A DNA stretch of 64,000 bases from Mycolicibacter senuensis (GTDB taxonomy: Bacteria > Actinomycetota > Actinomycetes > Mycobacteriales > Mycobacteriaceae), in contig NZ_LQPS01000051.1 in assembly GCF_002101885.1 (NCBI RefSeq), positions 1-64,000 on the forward strand, in the 5' to 3' direction. Positions 25,450-34,294 of the stretch are shown here, in pieces. The translations under genes were made by a program, and so were the position numbers. Below the pieces are notes generated by a model. It ran no database searches, was not told where the DNA came from, and saw nothing but the letters and a program-made list of their open reading frames with translations. Position 1 is the first letter of the stretch, and each line of letters opens with the position of its first letter.

Positions 25450-27552
25450 GTGGCACAGGACGTGCTCACCGACCTGAACAAGGTCCGCAACATCGGCATC
25501 ATGGCGCACATCGATGCCGGTAAGACGACGACGACCGAGCGGATCCTGTACTACACCGGTGTCAACTACAAGATCGGTGAGACGCACGACGGTGCCTCCA
25601 CGACGGACTGGATGGAGCAGGAGCAGGAGCGCGGCATCACCATCACCTCGGCCGCGGTGACGTGCTTCTGGAACAACAACCAGATCAACATCATCGACAC
25701 CCCGGGCCACGTCGACTTCACCGTCGAGGTGGAGCGCTCGCTGCGTGTCCTCGACGGCGCCGTTGCGGTGTTCGACGGCAAAGAGGGCGTCGAGCCGCAG
25801 TCCGAGCAGGTGTGGCGGCAGGCCGATAAGTACGACGTGCCGCGGATCTGCTTCGTCAACAAGATGGACAAGCTGGGCGCGGACTTCTACTTCACCGTGC
25901 GCACCATCGAAGAGCGCCTCGGCGCGCGCCCGCTGGTCATCCAGCTGCCGATCGGCGCGGAGAACGACTTCGAGGGCATCGTCGACCTGGTCGAGATGAA
26001 GGCCAAGGTCTGGCGCGGCGAGACCAAGCTCGGTGAGACCTACGAGACCGTCGAGATCCCGGCCGACCTGGCCGACAAGGTGGACGAGTACCGGACCGCC
26101 CTGCTGGAAGCCGTCGCCGAGACGGACGAGGCACTGCTGGAGAAGTATTTCGGCGGTGAGGAGCTCTCGGTCGAGGAGATCAAGGCCGGTATCCGCAAGC
26201 TGACGGTTTCCTCGGAGCTCTACCCGGTGCTGTGCGGCAGCGCGTTCAAGAACAAAGGCGTGCAGCCGATGCTGGACGCGGTGATCGACTACCTGCCGTC
26301 GCCGCTGGACGTCGAGTCGGTGCAGGGCCACGTGCCCGGCAAGGAAGACGAGGTCATCAGCCGCAAGCCCAGCATCGACGAGCCGTTCTCGGCGCTGGCG
26401 TTCAAGATCGCGGTCCACCCGTTCTTCGGCAAGCTCACCTACGTGCGGGTGTACTCCGGCAAGGTGGAGTCCGGCACGCAGGTGGTCAACTCGACCAAGG
26501 GCAAGAAGGAGCGGCTGGGCAAGCTGTTCCAGATGCACTCCAACAAGGAGAACCCGGTCGACTCGGCGTCGGCGGGGCACATCTACGCGATGATCGGGCT
26601 GAAGGACACCACCACCGGTGACACGCTGTGCGACTCGAACAACCAGATCGTGCTGGAGTCGATGACCTTCCCGGCGCCGGTCATCGAGGTCGCCATCGAG
26701 CCCAAGACCAAGAGCGACCAGGAGAAGCTGGGTCTGGCGATCCAGAAGCTGGCCGAGGAGGACCCGACCTTCAAGGTGCACCTGGACCAGGAGACCGGCC
26801 AGACCGTGATCGGCGGCATGGGCGAGCTGCACCTGGACATCCTGGTGGACCGGATGCGCCGGGAGTTCAAGGTCGAGGCCAACGTCGGCAAACCGCAGGT
26901 GGCCTACAAGGAGACCATCAAGCGGACGGTGGAGAAGGTCGAGTACACCCACAAGAAGCAGACGGGTGGCTCGGGTCAGTTCGCGAAGGTCATCATCACC
27001 CTGGAGCCGTTCACCGGCGAAGACGGTGCGACCTACGAGTTCGAGAACAAGGTCACCGGTGGCCGCGTCCCGCGCGAGTACATTCCTGCGGTGGACGCCG
27101 GCGCCCAGGACGCCATGCAGTACGGCGTGCTGGCCGGTTACCCGCTGGTCAACCTGAAGGTCACCCTGCTCGACGGTCAATATCACGACGTCGACTCCTC
27201 CGAGATGGCCTTCAAGGTGGCCGGCTCGCAGGCGCTGAAGAAGGCTGCCGCCGCCGCGCAGCCGGTGATCCTGGAACCGATCATGGCCGTCGAGGTCACC
27301 ACGCCCGAGGACTACATGGGCGATGTGATCGGCGACCTGAACTCCCGCCGTGGTCAGATCCAGGCCATGGAGGAGCGCAGCGGTGCGCGTGTCGTCAAGG
27401 CGCAGGTGCCGTTGTCGGAGATGTTCGGCTACGTCGGAGACCTCCGGTCGAAGACCCAGGGCCGGGCGAACTACTCCATGGTGTTCGACTCCTACGCCGA
27501 AGTGCCGGCGCAGGTGGCGAAGGAGATTATCGCCAAGGCGACGGGCGAATAA
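25450..27552 (+). CDS. fusA: Elongation factor G
   Basis: This 700-residue translocase GTPase has the P-loop AHIDAGKTTTTERILY (about residues 17-32), the effector/G2 segment GITITSAAVTCFW, G3 IDTPGHVDFT and G4 NKMDKLGAD, followed by EFG domains II-V (QKLAEEDPTFKVHLDQETGQ; TGGRVPREYIPAVDAG). The GTG start follows GGGAAGA. Third gene of the str operon. Confidence 0.98.
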   Translation: MAQDVLTDLNKVRNIGIMAHIDAGKTTTTERILYYTGVNYKIGETHDGASTTDWMEQEQERGITITSAAVTCFWNNNQINIIDTPGHVDFTVEVERSLRVLDGAVAVFDGKEGVEPQSEQVWRQADKYDVPRICFVNKMDKLGADFYFTVRTIEERLGARPLVIQLPIGAENDFEGIVDLVEMKAKVWRGETKLGETYETVEIPADLADKVDEYRTALLEAVAETDEALLEKYFGGEELSVEEIKAGIRKLTVSSELYPVLCGSAFKNKGVQPMLDAVIDYLPSPLDVESVQGHVPGKEDEVISRKPSIDEPFSALAFKIAVHPFFGKLTYVRVYSGKVESGTQVVNSTKGKKERLGKLFQMHSNKENPVDSASAGHIYAMIGLKDTTTGDTLCDSNNQIVLESMTFPAPVIEVAIEPKTKSDQEKLGLAIQKLAEEDPTFKVHLDQETGQTVIGGMGELHLDILVDRMRREFKVEANVGKPQVAYKETIKRTVEKVEYTHKKQTGGSGQFAKVIITLEPFTGEDGATYEFENKVTGGRVPREYIPAVDAGAQDAMQYGVLAGYPLVNLKVTLLDGQYHDVDSSEMAFKVAGSQALKKAAAAAQPVILEPIMAVEVTTPEDYMGDVIGDLNSRRGQIQAMEERSGARVVKAQVPLSEMFGYVGDLRSKTQGRANYSMVFDSYAEVPAQVAKEIIAKATGE

Positions 27553-27642
27553 GCACCACCCGCCCATGCCGCTACGGTGGCACAAACTGGAAAACATCAA
27601 ACCTGCTGTAACCCAGCACCAACAAGTCCAGGAGGACATGAA

Positions 27643-28833
27643 GTGGCGAAGGCGAAGTTCGAGCGGACGAAGCCGCACGTCAACATCGGGACCATCGGTC
27701 ACGTTGACCACGGCAAGACCACGCTGACCGCGGCTATCACCAAGGTTCTGCACGACAAGTACCCGGAACTGAACGAGTCGCGCGCGTTCGACCAGATCGA
27801 CAACGCTCCCGAGGAGCGGCAGCGTGGCATCACGATCAACATCTCCCACGTGGAGTACCAGACCGAGAAGCGGCACTACGCCCACGTCGACGCCCCGGGC
27901 CACGCCGACTACATCAAGAACATGATCACCGGTGCCGCCCAGATGGACGGCGCGATCCTGGTGGTCGCGGCCACCGACGGCCCGATGCCGCAGACCCGCG
28001 AGCACGTGCTGCTGGCCCGTCAGGTCGGTGTGCCCTACATCCTGGTGGCGCTGAACAAGTCCGACATGGTCGACGACGAGGAGCTGCTCGAGCTCGTCGA
28101 GCTGGAGGTCCGCGAACTGCTGGCCGCCCAGGAGTTCGACGAGGAGGCCCCGGTGGTCCGGGTGTCGGCGCTGAAGGCGCTCGAGGGCGACGAGAAGTGG
28201 GTCAAGTCCGTTCAGGACCTGATGGAGGCCGTCGACGAGTCCATCCCGGACCCGGTCCGCGACACCGACAAGCCGTTCCTGATGCCGGTTGAGGACGTGT
28301 TCACCATCACCGGTCGTGGCACCGTGGTCACCGGTCGTGTCGAGCGTGGCGTGATCAACGTCAACGAGGACGTCGAGATCGTCGGTATCAAGACCACCAC
28401 CACCAAGACCACCGTCACCGGTGTGGAGATGTTCCGCAAGCTGCTGGACCAGGGTCAGGCCGGTGACAACGTCGGTCTGCTGATCCGTGGTATCAAGCGC
28501 GAGGACGTCGAGCGTGGCCAGGTTGTGGTCAAGCCCGGCACCACCACCCCGCACACCGAGTTCGAGGGCCAGGCCTACATCCTGTCCAAGGACGAGGGCG
28601 GCCGGCACACGCCGTTCTTCACCAACTACCGTCCGCAGTTCTACTTCCGCACCACCGACGTGACCGGTGTGGTGAGCCTGCCGGAGGGCACCGAGATGGT
28701 GATGCCCGGTGACAACACCGAGATGAGCGTGAAGCTGATCCAGCCCGTCGCCATGGACGAGGGTCTGCGGTTCGCGATCCGTGAGGGTGGCCGCACCGTC
28801 GGCGCCGGCCGGGTCATCAAGATCATCAAGTAG
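27643..28833 (+). CDS. tuf: Elongation factor Tu
   Basis: This 396-residue GTPase delivers aminoacyl-tRNA. Motifs: GHVDHGKT (residues 19-26), DAPGHADYIKNM, NKSDMVDDEELLELVELEV and SALKALEGD; the C-terminus is EGGRTVGAGRVIKIIK. The GTG at 27643 has GGAGG 7 nt upstream; an ATG-initiated extension from 27577 is not supported. Last gene of the str operon, closed by a hairpin 12 bp after the stop. Confidence 0.98.
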   Translation: MAKAKFERTKPHVNIGTIGHVDHGKTTLTAAITKVLHDKYPELNESRAFDQIDNAPEERQRGITINISHVEYQTEKRHYAHVDAPGHADYIKNMITGAAQMDGAILVVAATDGPMPQTREHVLLARQVGVPYILVALNKSDMVDDEELLELVELEVRELLAAQEFDEEAPVVRVSALKALEGDEKWVKSVQDLMEAVDESIPDPVRDTDKPFLMPVEDVFTITGRGTVVTGRVERGVINVNEDVEIVGIKTTTTKTTVTGVEMFRKLLDQGQAGDNVGLLIRGIKREDVERGQVVVKPGTTTPHTEFEGQAYILSKDEGGRHTPFFTNYRPQFYFRTTDVTGVVSLPEGTEMVMPGDNTEMSVKLIQPVAMDEGLRFAIREGGRTVGAGRVIKIIK

Positions 28834-28845
28834 TTTTCGGCTCGA

Positions 28846-28881
28846 CGCAGAAGCCCTCGACTCAGGTCGGGGGCTTTTGCG
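28846..28881 (+). terminator. str operon terminator hairpin
   Basis: 16-bp stem (28846-28861 with 28866-28881, two wobble pairs) and TCAG loop; the 3' arm contains CTTTTGCG. Confidence 0.8.
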
Positions 28882-28982
28882 TGTCTCGAGTGGGCGGTTT
28901 GGTCGGCAAAAGCGGCTTTTCCCCGTCCAAACCGCACAGTCGGCGAACGGCGGCCCCGAATACGTCGGGCGCGGCAGCCGCC

Positions 28983-28996
28983 TAGAACAGGTTCCA
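28983..28996 (+). promoter_or_regulatory. KstR-type operator
   Basis: TAGAACAGGTTCCA matches the palindromic KstR box consensus (TAGAACANGTTCTA) at all but one defined position. It lies at about -37 to -24 relative to the presumed start at 29020, where a repressor would block RNA polymerase. KstR is the cholesterol-catabolism repressor; its gene is not in this window. Confidence 0.6.
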
Positions 28997-29007
28997 TTTT
29001 CAGCTGC

Positions 29008-29013
29008 TAGCCT
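29008..29013 (+). promoter_or_regulatory. -10 box of a leaderless SDR transcript
   Basis: TAGCCT ends 6 bases before the GTG start codon at 29020, and no RBS is present, which fits leaderless transcription. Confidence 0.45.
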
Positions 29014-29019
29014 CGTCGC

Positions 29020-29850
29020 GTGAGTGAGAACGAGAAGCACAACCTGCAGGGCAAAGTGGCTTTGGTCACCGGCGCGGCGCGCGGCCAGGGTCGGGCGCAC
29101 GCGATCCGGTTGGCGGCCGCCGGCGCCGACATCATCGCCGCCGACATCTGCGCGCCGGCATCGGAGTGCATCACCTATCCGGCCGCCACGCCCGACGAAC
29201 TCGCCGAGACGGTCCGCGGGGTCGAGGCGCAGGGCCGCAAGGTGCTGGCCCGCACGCTCGACGTCCGCGACGACGCCGCGCTGCGCGGCCTGGTCGCCGA
29301 CGGGGTGGAGCAGTTCGGCCGGCTCGACGTCGTGGTGGCCAACGCCGGGGTGCTGAGCTGGGGCCGGCTGTGGGAGCTCACCGACGAGCAGTGGAACACC
29401 GTCATCGACGTCAACCTGACCGGCACCTGGCGCACCATCCGCGCCTCGGTGCCGGCGATGATCGAGGCCGGCAACGGCGGGTCGATCGTGATCGTCAGCT
29501 CCTCGGCCGGGTTGAAGGCCACGCCGGGCAACGGCCACTACGCGGCGTCCAAGTACGGCCTGGTGGCCTTGACCAACACCCTGGCGCTGGAGGTCGGCGC
29601 ACACGGGATCCGGGTCAATTCCATTCACCCCTACTCGGTGGACACCCCGATGATCGAGCCGCAGGTGATGGCCGAGATCTTCGGCGCGCACCCCGACTTC
29701 CTGCACGCCTTCCCCCCGATGCCGTTGCATCCCAACGGTTTCATGAGCTCCGAAGAGGTCGCCGAGGTGGTCGTCTGGCTGGCCGGTGAGGGCTCCGGAG
29801 TCCTGACGGGTGTGCAGATCCCGGTCGACAAGGGCGCTTTGAAATACTGA
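29020..29850 (+). CDS. Mycofactocin-type short-chain dehydrogenase (Rv0687-like)
   Basis: This 276-residue SDR has the Rossmann motif VALVTGAARGQGRAHAIRLA, NAG at VVANAGVLSWG, and the catalytic Ser with YAASK (IVIVSSSAGLKATPGNGHY). The long insertion after the second beta strand (ADICAPASECITYPAATPDE) is the hallmark of mycofactocin-coupled dehydrogenases, which hold a non-exchangeable NAD reoxidised by mycofactocin. The GTG start is probably leaderless and the promoter overlaps a KstR-type box, so a steroid- or lipid-related alcohol is a reasonable substrate guess. Confidence 0.88.
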   Translation: MSENEKHNLQGKVALVTGAARGQGRAHAIRLAAAGADIIAADICAPASECITYPAATPDELAETVRGVEAQGRKVLARTLDVRDDAALRGLVADGVEQFGRLDVVVANAGVLSWGRLWELTDEQWNTVIDVNLTGTWRTIRASVPAMIEAGNGGSIVIVSSSAGLKATPGNGHYAASKYGLVALTNTLALEVGAHGIRVNSIHPYSVDTPMIEPQVMAEIFGAHPDFLHAFPPMPLHPNGFMSSEEVAEVVVWLAGEGSGVLTGVQIPVDKGALKY

Positions 29851-29884
29851 GCGCTCTGCTGGGACCACAACTAGGGGGAGCGAC

Positions 29885-31060
29885 GTGCCCGAACACGGGA
29901 TCGTCATCGTCGGCGGCGGCCTGGCCGCCGTGCGCACCGCCGAGGAACTGCGGCGCGAGGACTATTCGGGGCCGATCACCATCGTCTCCGACGAGACCCG
30001 CGCGCCGTATGACCGGCCGCCACTGACCAAAGACGTGCTGCGCGGCGAACGCGACGACACCACCCTGGAACCGCCGGAGTTCTACGCCGGCCACGACATC
30101 GGCCTGCGACTGGGCTGCGGCGCGCGTGGAGTGGACATCGCGGCGCAGACGGTGACCCTGGCCGAAGGCACCGTGCTCGGCTACGACCAGCTCGTCATCG
30201 CCACCGGCCTGGTGCCGCGGCGCATCCCCAGCCTGGGCGACCTGGACGGCATCCGGGTGGTCCGGTCTTTCGAGGACAGCCTGGTGCTGCGCGGTGACGC
30301 GGCCGCGGCACGGCGCGCGGTGGTGATCGGCGCCGGTTTCATCGGCTGTGAGGCGGCGGCCAGCCTGCGCAAGCTGGGCGTCGAGGTGGTGCTCGTCGAG
30401 CCGCAGCCCACCCCGCTGGCCGCGGTGCTGGGTGAGCAGATCGGCGAACTGGTGGCACGACTGCACCGGGCCAACGGCGTCGACGTCCGCGGCGGCATCG
30501 GGGTCGCGGAGGTACGCGGTGATGGGCGCGTCGAGACGGTCGTGCTCGCCGACGGCACGGAGTTGCCCGCCGACCTGGTGGTGCTCGGCGTCGGCTCGCA
30601 TCCGGCGACCGGCTGGCTGGACGGCAGCGGTATCGAGATCGACAACGGGGTGCTGTGCGACTTGACCGGGCGCACCAGCACACCCAACGTGTGGGCCGTC
30701 GGCGACGTGGCGTTCTGGCGCGGCGACGGGCATGAGGTCCGGGTGGAGCACTGGAGCAACGTGGTCACCCAGGTGCGGGTGATGGTGCCGACGATGCTGG
30801 GCCGGGAGTCGTTGCACGACGTGGCGGTGCCGCCGTACTTCTGGAGCGACCAGTACGACGTCAAGATCCAGTGCCTGGGTGAGCCGAAGGCCACCGACAC
30901 CGTGCACCTGGTCGAGGACGACGGCCACAAGTTCTTGGCCTACTACGAGCGCGACGGCGCGCTTTCCGGGGTGGTGGGCGCCGGCCGCCCCGCCAAGGTG
31001 ATGGGGGCGCGGGCCAAGATCGCCGACGGCGCCCCGATCTCCGAGATCCTCAACCCGTAA
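29885..31060 (+). CDS. NAD(P)H ferredoxin/rubredoxin-type reductase (Rv0688-like)
   Basis: This 391-residue pyridine nucleotide-disulfide oxidoreductase has an FAD-binding GIVIVGGGLAAVRTAEELR at the N-terminus, a second GXGXXG (VVIGAGFIGCEAAASLRKL) for NAD(P)H, and the FAD motif VWAVGDVAFW. The C-terminal reductase_C-like domain (FWSDQYDVKIQCLG) is typical of ferredoxin reductases that feed cytochromes P450 or Rieske oxygenases. It begins 34 bp after the SDR with RBS GGGGGAG and is probably cotranscribed with it. Confidence 0.9.
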   Translation: MPEHGIVIVGGGLAAVRTAEELRREDYSGPITIVSDETRAPYDRPPLTKDVLRGERDDTTLEPPEFYAGHDIGLRLGCGARGVDIAAQTVTLAEGTVLGYDQLVIATGLVPRRIPSLGDLDGIRVVRSFEDSLVLRGDAAAARRAVVIGAGFIGCEAAASLRKLGVEVVLVEPQPTPLAAVLGEQIGELVARLHRANGVDVRGGIGVAEVRGDGRVETVVLADGTELPADLVVLGVGSHPATGWLDGSGIEIDNGVLCDLTGRTSTPNVWAVGDVAFWRGDGHEVRVEHWSNVVTQVRVMVPTMLGRESLHDVAVPPYFWSDQYDVKIQCLGEPKATDTVHLVEDDGHKFLAYYERDGALSGVVGAGRPAKVMGARAKIADGAPISEILNP

Positions 31061-31109
31061 CCGGGGCAGCGGTCCCAGCGCAGCCACGGGCAGCCCTTCC
31101 CTTTTCCAT

Positions 31110-31126
31110 GGAGAACGGTATTCTCC
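31110..31126. promoter_or_regulatory. TetR-type operator, variant of TGAGAA-N5-TTCTCA
   Basis: GGAGAA-CGGTA-TTCTCC is a perfect palindrome with 6-bp arms and matches the motif at 48472 and 63834 in 10 of 12 arm positions. It is 26 bp before the ATG at 31152. Confidence 0.55.
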
Positions 31127-31151
31127 GTATGGAGAGTGAAAGGTGCGGCCG

Positions 31152-32192
31152 ATGGACGGTGGACAGGGAACCCGGCTCGACGCGGTGGCGCTGGGACGTT
31201 GGCTCGACGCCAACGGCGCCCCCGGTGACGGCGAGACCCCGACGCTGGAACCGCTGACCGGCGGCTCGCAGAACACCCTGTTCCGACTGCACCGGGCCGA
31301 GGCCACCATGGTGCTGCGGATGCCGGGCGCCCGCGCCGACGCAGCCCGCATCGACGGGTTGCGGCGCGAGATCCGGCTGGTGCGCGCCCTGGCGGGCACC
31401 GACGTCCCGCACGCGGAGCTGATCGCCGCCGACGACGCCGGCGACCTGCTCGGCGTACCGTTCTACGTCATGGCCGAGGTGGACGGCTGGAACTCGACCG
31501 GCAACGCCTGGCCGGCCCCGTTCGATGCGGACCTGACCGCCCGTCGCGGTCTGGCCTTCGAACTCGTCGAGGGCGCCGCCCGGCTCGGCCGGGTGGACTG
31601 GCGAGCGCAGGGGCTGGAAGGGTTCGGCCGACCGGACGGATTTCACGAGCGCCAGGTGGACCGTTGGCTGGCCTTCCTGGACAGCTACCGGGTGCGCGAG
31701 CTGCCCGGCCTCGACGACGCGTCGAACTGGTTGCGTCGCAACCGTCCCGCTCACTACACCCCGGGCATCATGCACGGCGACTACCAGTTCGCCAACGTGA
31801 TGTACGCCCACGGCGCCCCGGCGAAACTCGCCGCGATCATCGACTGGGAGATGACCACCATCGGCGATCCGCTGCTCGACCTGGCCTGGGCGCTGCTGGG
31901 CTACGACGGCGAGAACCCGCGCACCCAGGGCTATTACGCCGATCTCGCCGGAATGCCGACCCGCAGCGAACTGCTGGACCGCTACGAGCAGGTGAGCGGG
32001 CTGTCGACGGAGAACATCGACTACTACCTGGTGCTGGCCAACTGGAAACTCGGGATCGTGCTGGAGAAGACCTACGCCGCCTCGGTCACCGGTGATCGGG
32101 TCGACCCGAAGATCGCGGCCGCGATGGGCCCGATGATCCCGCAGTTGATCGCCACCGCGGCCGAACTGGCCCGCTCGTCGACGGGAGCCTGA
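31152..32192 (+). CDS. APH-family kinase (ACAD10/11-like phosphotransferase)
   Basis: This 346-residue protein has an aminoglycoside-phosphotransferase fold. LTGGSQNTLFRL forms the nucleotide loop, IMHGDYQFANVMY carries the Brenner catalytic Asp and Mg-binding Asn, and IIDWEMTTIGDPLLDLAW carries the metal-binding Asp. The last motif is nearly that of the kinase domain of ACAD10/ACAD11, which phosphorylates 4-hydroxyacyl-CoAs so that an acyl-CoA dehydrogenase domain can process them. The ATG at 31152 (GAAAGG 9 nt upstream) is preferred over GTG 31143. It starts an operon with an SDR, an acyl-CoA dehydrogenase, a TetR and a quinone reductase. Confidence 0.85.
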   Translation: MDGGQGTRLDAVALGRWLDANGAPGDGETPTLEPLTGGSQNTLFRLHRAEATMVLRMPGARADAARIDGLRREIRLVRALAGTDVPHAELIAADDAGDLLGVPFYVMAEVDGWNSTGNAWPAPFDADLTARRGLAFELVEGAARLGRVDWRAQGLEGFGRPDGFHERQVDRWLAFLDSYRVRELPGLDDASNWLRRNRPAHYTPGIMHGDYQFANVMYAHGAPAKLAAIIDWEMTTIGDPLLDLAWALLGYDGENPRTQGYYADLAGMPTRSELLDRYEQVSGLSTENIDYYLVLANWKLGIVLEKTYAASVTGDRVDPKIAAAMGPMIPQLIATAAELARSSTGA

Positions 32193-32193
32193 C

Positions 32194-32952
32194 ATGGGGT
32201 ATGCCGACGAACTGTTCGACCTGACCGACCGGGTGGTACTGGTCACCGGCGGCAGCCGCGGGCTGGGCCGCGAGATGGCGCTGGCAGCCGCCCGCTGCGG
32301 CGCCGACGTGGTGATCGCCAGCCGCAAACTCGACGCATGCCAGGCCACCGCCGCCGAGATCGAGGCCCAGACCGGGCGCACCGCCATGCCCTACGCCGCG
32401 CACGTCGGGCGCTGGGATCAGCTCGACGGGCTGGTCGACGCGGCCTATGAACGGTTCGGGCGGGTCGACGTACTGGTCAACAACGCGGGCATGTCCCCGG
32501 TCTACGCCAAACAGACCGACGTCACCGAGAAGATGTTCGACGCGGTGGTCAACCTCAACCTCAAGGGCCCGTTCCGGCTCTCGGCCCTGGTCGGTGAACG
32601 CATGGTGGCCGCCGGCCGGGGCTCGATCATCAACGTCAGCACGCACGGCTCGCTGCGCCCGCACCCGTCGTTCATCCCCTACGCCGCCTCCAAGGCCGGA
32701 CTCAACGTGATGACCGAAGCGCTGGCCCAGGCGTTCGGCCCGACGGTGCGGGTCAACACCTTGATGCCCGGGCCGTTCCTGACCGACATCTCCAAGGCGT
32801 GGAACTTCACCGAAGCCGACAATCCGTTCGGGTCAGCGTCGTTGCAACGCGCCGGAAACCCACCGGAGATCGTCGGCGCCGCACTGTTTTTGATGTCGGA
32901 CGCGTCGAGTTTCACCACCGGTTCGATCGTGCGGGCCGACGGCGGCTCCTGA
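32194..32952 (+). CDS. Short-chain dehydrogenase/reductase
   Basis: This 252-residue SDR has VVLVTGGSRGLGREMALAAA (cofactor loop), VNNAGMSPVYAK, INVSTHGSLRPHPSFIPYAA with YxxxK (YAASK), and a C-terminal TGSIVRADGGS. Asn/Ser-Tyr-Lys are all present. It starts 1 bp after the kinase stop, so it is coupled to it. A role in oxidising or reducing a hydroxyacyl-CoA is inferred from the neighbours. Confidence 0.88.
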   Translation: MGYADELFDLTDRVVLVTGGSRGLGREMALAAARCGADVVIASRKLDACQATAAEIEAQTGRTAMPYAAHVGRWDQLDGLVDAAYERFGRVDVLVNNAGMSPVYAKQTDVTEKMFDAVVNLNLKGPFRLSALVGERMVAAGRGSIINVSTHGSLRPHPSFIPYAASKAGLNVMTEALAQAFGPTVRVNTLMPGPFLTDISKAWNFTEADNPFGSASLQRAGNPPEIVGAALFLMSDASSFTTGSIVRADGGS

Positions 32953-32989
32953 TCACTCAAACCTGACCACCGCTGAGAGGAGCGAAAAG

Positions 32990-34294
32990 ATGGCGTGGGA
33001 TTTCTCGACCGAACCGGAATTCGAGGCCAAGCTCGACTGGATCCGGGCGTTCGTGCGCGACGAGGTGGAACCGCTCGAGGTGCTGTTCCCCGGCTGCGAG
33101 TATCTGCCGCTGAACGACGAACGGCGCCGCATCGTCGACCCGCTCAAAGACCGGGTGCGCGAGCAGGGGCTGTGGGCGCCGCACCTGGGTCCCGAACTCG
33201 GCGGCCAGGGCTTCGGGGCGGTCAAGCTGACCCTGATCAACGAGATCCTGGGCCGGTCGAGTTGGGCACCGATCGTGTTCGGCACCCAGGCTCCCGACAC
33301 CGGTAACGCCGAGATCCTGGCCCGCTTCGGCACCACTGAGCAGAAGGACGAATATCTGGCCGGGTTGCTGTCCGGGGAGATCTTCTCCTGCTTCTCGATG
33401 ACCGAACCGCAGGGCGGCGCCGACCCGCGGGTGTTCACCACCAAGGCGGTGCGCGACGGTGATCAGTGGGTGATCAGCGGGCGGAAGTACTTCTCCTCCA
33501 ACGCTTCGGTGGCCTCGTTCTTCATCGTGGTGGCCATCACCGACCCGGACGTGCCGGTGCACCGCGGCGCGTCGACGTTCCTGATCCCGGCCGGCACGCC
33601 GGGCCTGGTCGTCGAGGCCACCCACCACCTGGTGGGCTCCCATCCGCATGAGGCCGGGCACTCGCTGGTGCGCTACGACGACGTGCGGGTACCGGCCGAG
33701 GCGATCCTCGGTGAGCCGGGCCAGGGGTTCCTGATCCTGCAGAACCGGCTGGCCGGGGGGCGGCTGCATCACGCCATGCGCTCGATCGGGGTCGCGCAAC
33801 GCGCCGTCGACATGATGGCGCGGCGCGCGAAAAGCCGCTTCACCCAGGGTAGTTCGCTGGCAGACAAGCAGCTGGTGCAGGAATTCATCGCCGACTCCTA
33901 TGCCGAGCTGGTGCCCTTCCGGTTGACGGTGCTGCACGCCGCGTGGCTGATCGACACCGCGGGAGAGCATGCCGCCCGCGCCGAGATCGGGGTGTGCAAG
34001 ATCCTGGCCTCGCAGCTCCTCAAATCGATCGGGTTGCGCGCCATCCAGGTTCACGGCGCGATGGGGCTGACCGAGCAGCTGCCGCTGGTGAACGTGCTTT
34101 TGGGCGGGGTGGCACTCGGGCTGGCCGACGGGCCCACCGAGGCGCACAAGGTCAACCTGGCCCGGCTCCTGCTCAAAGGCTACGAGGCCGAGGATCCGGA
34201 GTGGCCCAGCGAATTCCTGGACAACCGCATCGAGGCCGCCCGCGCCAAGTACGGCGACCTGGTCGACCGGATTCCCGCGGTGCCCCGGACGTGA
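32990..34294 (+). CDS. Acyl-CoA dehydrogenase (ACAD10/11-like)
   Basis: This 434-residue FAD-dependent dehydrogenase shows CFSMTEPQGGADPRVFTTKA and WVISGRKYFSSNASVASFFIVVA (FAD/substrate contacts), the segment SKSRFTQGSSL-like AKSRFTQGSSLADKQLVQEF, and IQVHGAMGLTEQLPLVNVL. GGADPR and NRLAGGRLHHAMRSIGVAQRA are characteristic of the ACAD11/FadE branch. ATG at 32990 with GAGAGGAGCG upstream. Next to the kinase gene it recreates the human ACAD11 domain pair as two proteins. Confidence 0.9.
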   Translation: MAWDFSTEPEFEAKLDWIRAFVRDEVEPLEVLFPGCEYLPLNDERRRIVDPLKDRVREQGLWAPHLGPELGGQGFGAVKLTLINEILGRSSWAPIVFGTQAPDTGNAEILARFGTTEQKDEYLAGLLSGEIFSCFSMTEPQGGADPRVFTTKAVRDGDQWVISGRKYFSSNASVASFFIVVAITDPDVPVHRGASTFLIPAGTPGLVVEATHHLVGSHPHEAGHSLVRYDDVRVPAEAILGEPGQGFLILQNRLAGGRLHHAMRSIGVAQRAVDMMARRAKSRFTQGSSLADKQLVQEFIADSYAELVPFRLTVLHAAWLIDTAGEHAARAEIGVCKILASQLLKSIGLRAIQVHGAMGLTEQLPLVNVLLGGVALGLADGPTEAHKVNLARLLLKGYEAEDPEWPSEFLDNRIEAARAKYGDLVDRIPAVPRT

